Shown here in pieces: positions 60,585-64,000 of a DNA stretch of 64,000 nt. Position numbers and translations under genes: made by a program. Each line of letters starts with the position of its first letter. Position 1 is the stretch's first letter. The DNA lies in assembly GCA_000955795.1 (NCBI GenBank), contig JYOB01000007.1:124001-188000 (forward strand), given 5' to 3'. A model generated the notes under the pieces. That model saw nothing but the letters and a program-made list of their open reading frames with translations. It had not been told where the DNA came from and made no database searches. The DNA comes from Burkholderiaceae bacterium 26. GTDB taxonomy: Bacteria > Pseudomonadota > Gammaproteobacteria > Burkholderiales > Burkholderiaceae.

Positions 60585-60954
60585 GGCTTTCCCACGTAGC
60601 GGCTCAACGAAGCCCGCACACAAAAACAAAAAGCGCACCTCGCGGTGCGCTCTCCCGTAAGTACGGCAAACATGCGGTGCGCCAGCCCCCCGGCTCGGAC
60701 ACCCCGCATCGGTCCGTGTGCATCCGTCCGAGGACGGATGTGGCGAAATGATCCCCGTTTGATCCCTTCTTCGCCAGTCGGACTTGACCCCCTTGTTATT
60801 CATTTGCAACGCTGCCGCGCCAAACCTGTGCGCGGCGTGCTCGCGTGGTTATTTCCCGTCCTTCTTTCGTTGCCTTGCGGCTGGCCATTTATGCATGGCA
60901 CTCCTACGTACTAACGGCCGGCTGGCCTCAAACTTTAGGCGGCGCCGGTCATCG
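60585..60954. other. 370-bp region downstream of fliK and the DedA-rhodanese gene
   Basis: No gene supported. It holds the fliK-side terminator (60632-60651) and another perfect hairpin, CATCCGTC-CGAG-GACGGATG at 60721-60740. Both genes point into this region, so it is a shared termination zone. Confidence 0.5.
60632..60651 (-). terminator. Terminator of the flagellar fliIJK transcript
   Basis: Perfect 8-bp stem AGCGCACC-TCGC-GGTGCGCT; on the minus strand it is followed by TTTTTGTTTTTGTG, a strong U-tract. It lies about 300 bp after the fliK stop. Confidence 0.85.
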
Positions 60955-62574
60955 TCAGGCGAATGTATCGATCGCACCTTCGTGGCTGGACACACGGCGC
61001 GGCGTCACCGTCAGCGTATCGGTGCGGTCTTGCGAGCCGCCGTTGCCATAACGGTTGCCGCTGCCCCCGTTGCCCGAACCGCTGCCCTGGTTTTGCGCCG
61101 ACGAGCCTTGTGATGCGCTCTGCTGCTGGCTGAAGTCGCCCGTGCTGACGGACGTTTGCGCAAGCTGCATCCCGCCTTGCTGCATGGCGTCGCGCAGGCG
61201 CGGCATGGCGTCCTGCACGAGTTCGGCCACGGCTTGGTGCTGGCAGACAAAGCTCGCGTTGACAGCGCCGTTGTCGACTTCCAGCTTGACGTGCATGCCG
61301 CCCAGCTCGGCCGGATTCAACTGCAGCTCGGCTGACGATTGGCGATGCACTTGCATGAAGGCGAGCTGGCTGGCCATGCTCTGCGGCCATGCAGCATCGC
61401 CAAAGGTGGGCAGCGTGTGCACTTGCTGCGGCGTGATCGCTGCCCCTGCCGCAGCGCCTGCGTTGGCGCCGCCCACCGCAAAGGTCGGTGCGGCCATGCT
61501 CGCGTCGCCATTGGCGCGCGACAGCACGCCCTGGAACTGCATACCGTTGCCCTGCGCATTGGCTTGCGTGCCGGGGTTATCCGAATTACCGGTGTTGCCG
61601 CCATTGCTGGCGTGGCTGGTGGCATCGGCCATGGCGGCGGCGGGCGTTTGCGTGGTGGCGTTGTGTGCGCTCAAATCGCTGCGACGCGGCAGGCCGCGGT
61701 CGGTATCGGCGCTTTTTGCAGGCGACGTGCTGCCGAGTTGGCGCACGGCGGCCGGCGTGTTGTCGGCAACGGCGCGCGTGCGGGCCATGGTCTGGGCCAG
61801 CGTGCCGCTGTCGGGCAGTGCGGTGGCAGGCGGCGTCGGCGTGTTTGCGGCGTTGGCTTTGGCGTCCTTGGCGGCGGGCAAACCAGCTTGGCCGACCTGT
61901 GCCGTCGTGGCCGGGTCTGCGGCGTCCTGCATCCCGTTGGCAGCCGCAGTTGCGGCGGCCAGTGCCGCGGCGTCAGTTGAGGACGATTTGCCAGCAGCCG
62001 GCGTCGTCGCGTCGGCATCGGCGCTGGTATTCGATTGGCCTGCGGGCTGGGCAAGCGGCTGTTGCGCGGTTGCGGCCTGCTGCGCAGCCTGGCGGGCGGC
62101 CTCGATCTGCGCCGCCAGTTGTGCAGCCGGATCGACCACGGCCTGCTGCGCAGCGGTATCGAGATCCTTGGCGTTGGCAGGCTGCGCCGGCTTGGCGTTG
62201 GCCGTATCGACGGTGCCGCTGGCCGGCGTGGTAACAGCTTGCGCCGGCGTGTTGGCATCGGCCGGTTTCGCATCCTGATCGTTGCGCGCGGCGCCGGTGC
62301 GTGCGACATCCTTGCGGGCGATATCGGCACGGCGGCTGGCATCGTCGGCGGCGGATTGTGCATCGGCGCGACGGCGCGCGGCGTCCTGAGCCAGGCGGTC
62401 CGACAACAGGTTGCCGAAGGTATCAGTGCCCGACGAGGAGGCCTGTGTCTTGTCGGCGGCGGCAGTATTGCCGGCCGACAGCATGGCGCCCAGGTCCTTG
62501 GCGGCGGCGTTGGGGGTGGCACTCAAGCCCACGTTGACTCCATCTTGCGACTGCGTGTTCGCGTTGGTCTTCAA
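60955..62574 (-). CDS. fliK: Flagellar hook-length control protein FliK
   Basis: 539 aa. The start is a TTG at 62574 that overlaps the fliJ stop (TTGA); no better start exists nearby, and coupling supports it. The N-terminal ~400 residues are low-complexity, rich in Ala, Thr, Asp and Gln, as in the ruler part of FliK. The C-terminal domain is conserved: LQLNPAELGGMHVKLEVDNG, followed by VAELVQDAMPRLRDAM, the Flg_hook signature that switches export specificity at the right hook length. Confidence 0.9.
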   Translation of the reverse strand: MKTNANTQSQDGVNVGLSATPNAAAKDLGAMLSAGNTAAADKTQASSSGTDTFGNLLSDRLAQDAARRRADAQSAADDASRRADIARKDVARTGAARNDQDAKPADANTPAQAVTTPASGTVDTANAKPAQPANAKDLDTAAQQAVVDPAAQLAAQIEAARQAAQQAATAQQPLAQPAGQSNTSADADATTPAAGKSSSTDAAALAAATAAANGMQDAADPATTAQVGQAGLPAAKDAKANAANTPTPPATALPDSGTLAQTMARTRAVADNTPAAVRQLGSTSPAKSADTDRGLPRRSDLSAHNATTQTPAAAMADATSHASNGGNTGNSDNPGTQANAQGNGMQFQGVLSRANGDASMAAPTFAVGGANAGAAAGAAITPQQVHTLPTFGDAAWPQSMASQLAFMQVHRQSSAELQLNPAELGGMHVKLEVDNGAVNASFVCQHQAVAELVQDAMPRLRDAMQQGGMQLAQTSVSTGDFSQQQSASQGSSAQNQGSGSGNGGSGNRYGNGGSQDRTDTLTVTPRRVSSHEGAIDTFA

Positions 62575-63035
62575 TTGCCGCCCTGTGCCGCACGCATGCG
62601 GATCACCTTGGCGGCGTGTTCGTCGTTGTCGCGCTGGGCTCGGCGTTCTTCGTCCAGGCGCTGCTCTTCAATGTGGCGCTGGCGCAGGATGTCGAACGAC
62701 TGCTCGCGGCGCTGCTTTTCCAGCCAGTTGGCACGGCTCATCGCAAGCTGCTGCTCCAGCGCGTTGATGGTGCCCTTCTGCTGGTGCACGGCATTGCCCA
62801 GGCGGTCGATAAAGGCCGCGTAGTTGCGCAGGCGCGTGATGTCCATGCCGCCTTCGGCGGTGCTCAGCATTTGCTGGTGATAGTTGTTGCGGTAGTCAGA
62901 CAACAGCGCCAGCTTTTGCGTGGCGGCCTCGCGCGTGTTCATCAGGCGGCCGACTTCCTGCGTGGCTTTCTCGGTGTCCTTCTGGGCCAGTTCCAGCACG
63001 GTTTCGAGGCGGAACGGCTTGTTCATGGTGGTCAT
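62571..63035 (-). CDS. fliJ: Flagellar export chaperone FliJ
   Basis: 154 aa, almost wholly helical coiled coil (PFRLETVLELAQKDTEKATQEVGRLMNTRE at the start), the expected length for FliJ. FliJ couples the FliI ATPase to the export gate. Stop overlaps the fliK start; 108 bp follow the fliI stop. Start is the ATG at 63035 (an in-frame ATG at 63026 is an alternative). Confidence 0.92.
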   Translation of the reverse strand: MTTMNKPFRLETVLELAQKDTEKATQEVGRLMNTREAATQKLALLSDYRNNYHQQMLSTAEGGMDITRLRNYAAFIDRLGNAVHQQKGTINALEQQLAMSRANWLEKQRREQSFDILRQRHIEEQRLDEERRAQRDNDEHAAKVIRMRAAQGGN

Positions 63036-63143
63036 CGGTAGACCCTCCAGCTTCCCGTTACATCAACCCATCGGACGCAAACCCGGCGGCTTTAGCCCCC
63101 GGCTTGCACAACGCTCGCGGCTTCACAGTGTCAAGCGGGCACA

Positions 63144-64000
63144 TCACGCCAGCACTCCCTGCATCTTCTCCAGCGTGTGCTCGCGGCTTTCGTTCTCGAA
63201 CATGCCCTGCTGCAGGAACGCTTCCATGTCGGGGTAGCGCGCGATGGCCTGGTCGGTCACCGGGTCGCTGCCACGTGCGTAGGCGCCCACGGCAATCAGG
63301 TCGCGGTTGCGCTGGTAGCGGGCATAGAGCTGCTTGAAGCGGCGGGCCGTGTCGAGCTGCTCGCGCGGCACGATGGCCGACATCACGCGGCTGATCGACT
63401 GTTCGATATCGATGGCCGGGTAGTGGCCCTGCTCGGCCAGCTTGCGCGAGAGCACAAAGTGACCGTCCAGAATGGCGCGCGCCGCATCGGCAATCGGATC
63501 CTGCTGGTCATCGCCTTCGGCCAGCACGGTGTAGAACGCGGTGATGGAGCCGCCGCGCCCGTTGGCATCCACCATGCCGTTACCGGCACGCTCGACCAGC
63601 GCGGGCAGCTTGGCAAACGCCGAGGGCGGATAGCCCTTGGTGGCCGGCGGCTCACCGATGGCCAGGGCGATCTCGCGCTGCGCCATCGCATAGCGCGTAA
63701 GCGAATCGACGATCAGCAGCACGTTGCAGCCGCGGTCGCGGAAGTACTCGGCAATCGTGTGGGCGTAAGCGGCGCCCTGCAGACGCATCAGTGGCGAGGT
63801 GTCGGCCGGTGCGGCCACCACGGCCGAGCGTGCCATGCCTTCGTCCCCAAGGATCTCGTCGATGAATTCCTTCACTTCGCGGCCGCGCTCGCCGATCAGC
63901 CCCACCACCACCACGTCGGCTTCGGTATAGCGGGCCATCATGCCCAGCAACACGCTCTTGCCCACGCCGGAGCCGGCGAACAGACCCAGACGCTGGCCCT
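63144..64000 (-). CDS. fliI: Flagellar export ATPase FliI, C-terminal part (cut by window edge)
   Basis: 285 codons of the 3' part. The Walker A loop (FAGSGVGKS) lies at the window edge, followed by [16 protein letters not shown], Walker B region [19 protein letters not shown] and the C-terminal helical domain. F1-beta-like ATPase powering the flagellar type III export apparatus. Its upstream part and fliH should lie beyond 64000. It heads the fliI-fliJ-fliK order typical for beta-proteobacteria. Confidence 0.95.
   Translation of the reverse strand, partial: GQRLGLFAGSGVGKSVLLGMMARYTEADVVVVGLIGERGREVKEFIDEILGDEGMARSAVVAAPADTSPLMRLQGAAYAHTIAEYFRDRGCNVLLIVDSLTRYAMAQREIALAIGEPPATKGYPPSAFAKLPALVERAGNGMVDANGRGGSITAFYTVLAEGDDQQDPIADAARAILDGHFVLSRKLAEQGHYPAIDIEQSISRVMSAIVPREQLDTARRFKQLYARYQRNRDLIAVGAYARGSDPVTDQAIARYPDMEAFLQQGMFENESREHTLEKMQGVLA

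Noticed and set aside
1-64000. tRNA, rRNA, IS elements, prophage and attachment sites
   Set aside because: None seen on either strand; no transposase, integrase or direct-repeat pair flanking a GC-shifted island.

Overview
The window is GC-rich (mid-60s % by eye), densely coded, and has no rRNA, tRNA, IS element, phage or CRISPR. Gene content (fliIJK, HME-RND efflux, NrtR, many LysR/MarR/MocR regulators, Burkholderiaceae-type lipoproteins) points to a beta-proteobacterium of the Burkholderiaceae, most likely a Ralstonia. This is inferred from protein style, not from a marker gene. It reads as stable chromosome with a high density of regulators.

Layout. 1-4219: start of an OmpR-type response regulator (cut by the window), an NRAMP Mn transporter, a GGDEF diguanylate cyclase and an MscS channel. 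4209-12735: a leftward six-gene exopolysaccharide operon, preceded by a 26-codon coupled leader ORF: nfrB-like glycosyltransferase with a C-terminal MshEN (c-di-GMP) domain, nfrA-like outer-membrane protein, wecB epimerase, a small unknown membrane protein, a DUF2334 deacetylase-like protein and an exported glycoside-hydrolase-like protein. It resembles an expanded version of the E. coli NfrAB/WecB pathway that makes the phage N4 receptor glycan. 13400-21395: chemoreceptor, glycine-zipper lipoprotein, 2-hydroxyacid dehydrogenase, ABC solute-binding protein with divergent TetR, MFS and HIT proteins. 21405-29715: czcCBA-type efflux operon led by a small exported protein with five DPYTDGA repeats, divergent from a two-component system, with a CusR/CopR-type box between them.

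29724-37882: DUF2917 gene, a tauD-like dioxygenase gene with a one-base frameshift, an M20 peptidase and a MocR regulator. The same three-part GAACAGT operator lies upstream of tauD and of mocR. NrtR is divergent from an SPFH protein and an NAD-kinase-like protein, with a palindromic operator between. 37932-50584: small regulator-plus-enzyme modules (MarR/hydrolase/enoyl-CoA hydratase; ArsR/SRPBCC; tautomerase/LysR; AraC/hydrolase; KAS III; glutamate carboxypeptidase; phosphatase/SDR/metallo-beta-lactamase), several with clear inverted-repeat operators, and one 41-aa membrane ORF too short for normal gene calling.

50596-60584: LysR/LysE pair, an orphan 351-aa protein, Fsr-type MFS, AI-2E and DUF1345 membrane proteins, two small lipoproteins, a second DPYTEGA repeat protein (ten repeats, 81-bp tandem DNA repeats), a GNAT acetyltransferase and a DedA-rhodanese fusion. 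60955-64000: fliK, fliJ and the 3' part of fliI, leftward.

The items most worth following are the c-di-GMP-linked glycan operon with its coupled leader, the two YT(D/E)GA repeat proteins, the NrtR-SPFH-NAD-kinase-like module, and the MocR operator pair. All function calls rest on reading motifs by eye; no database search was run.
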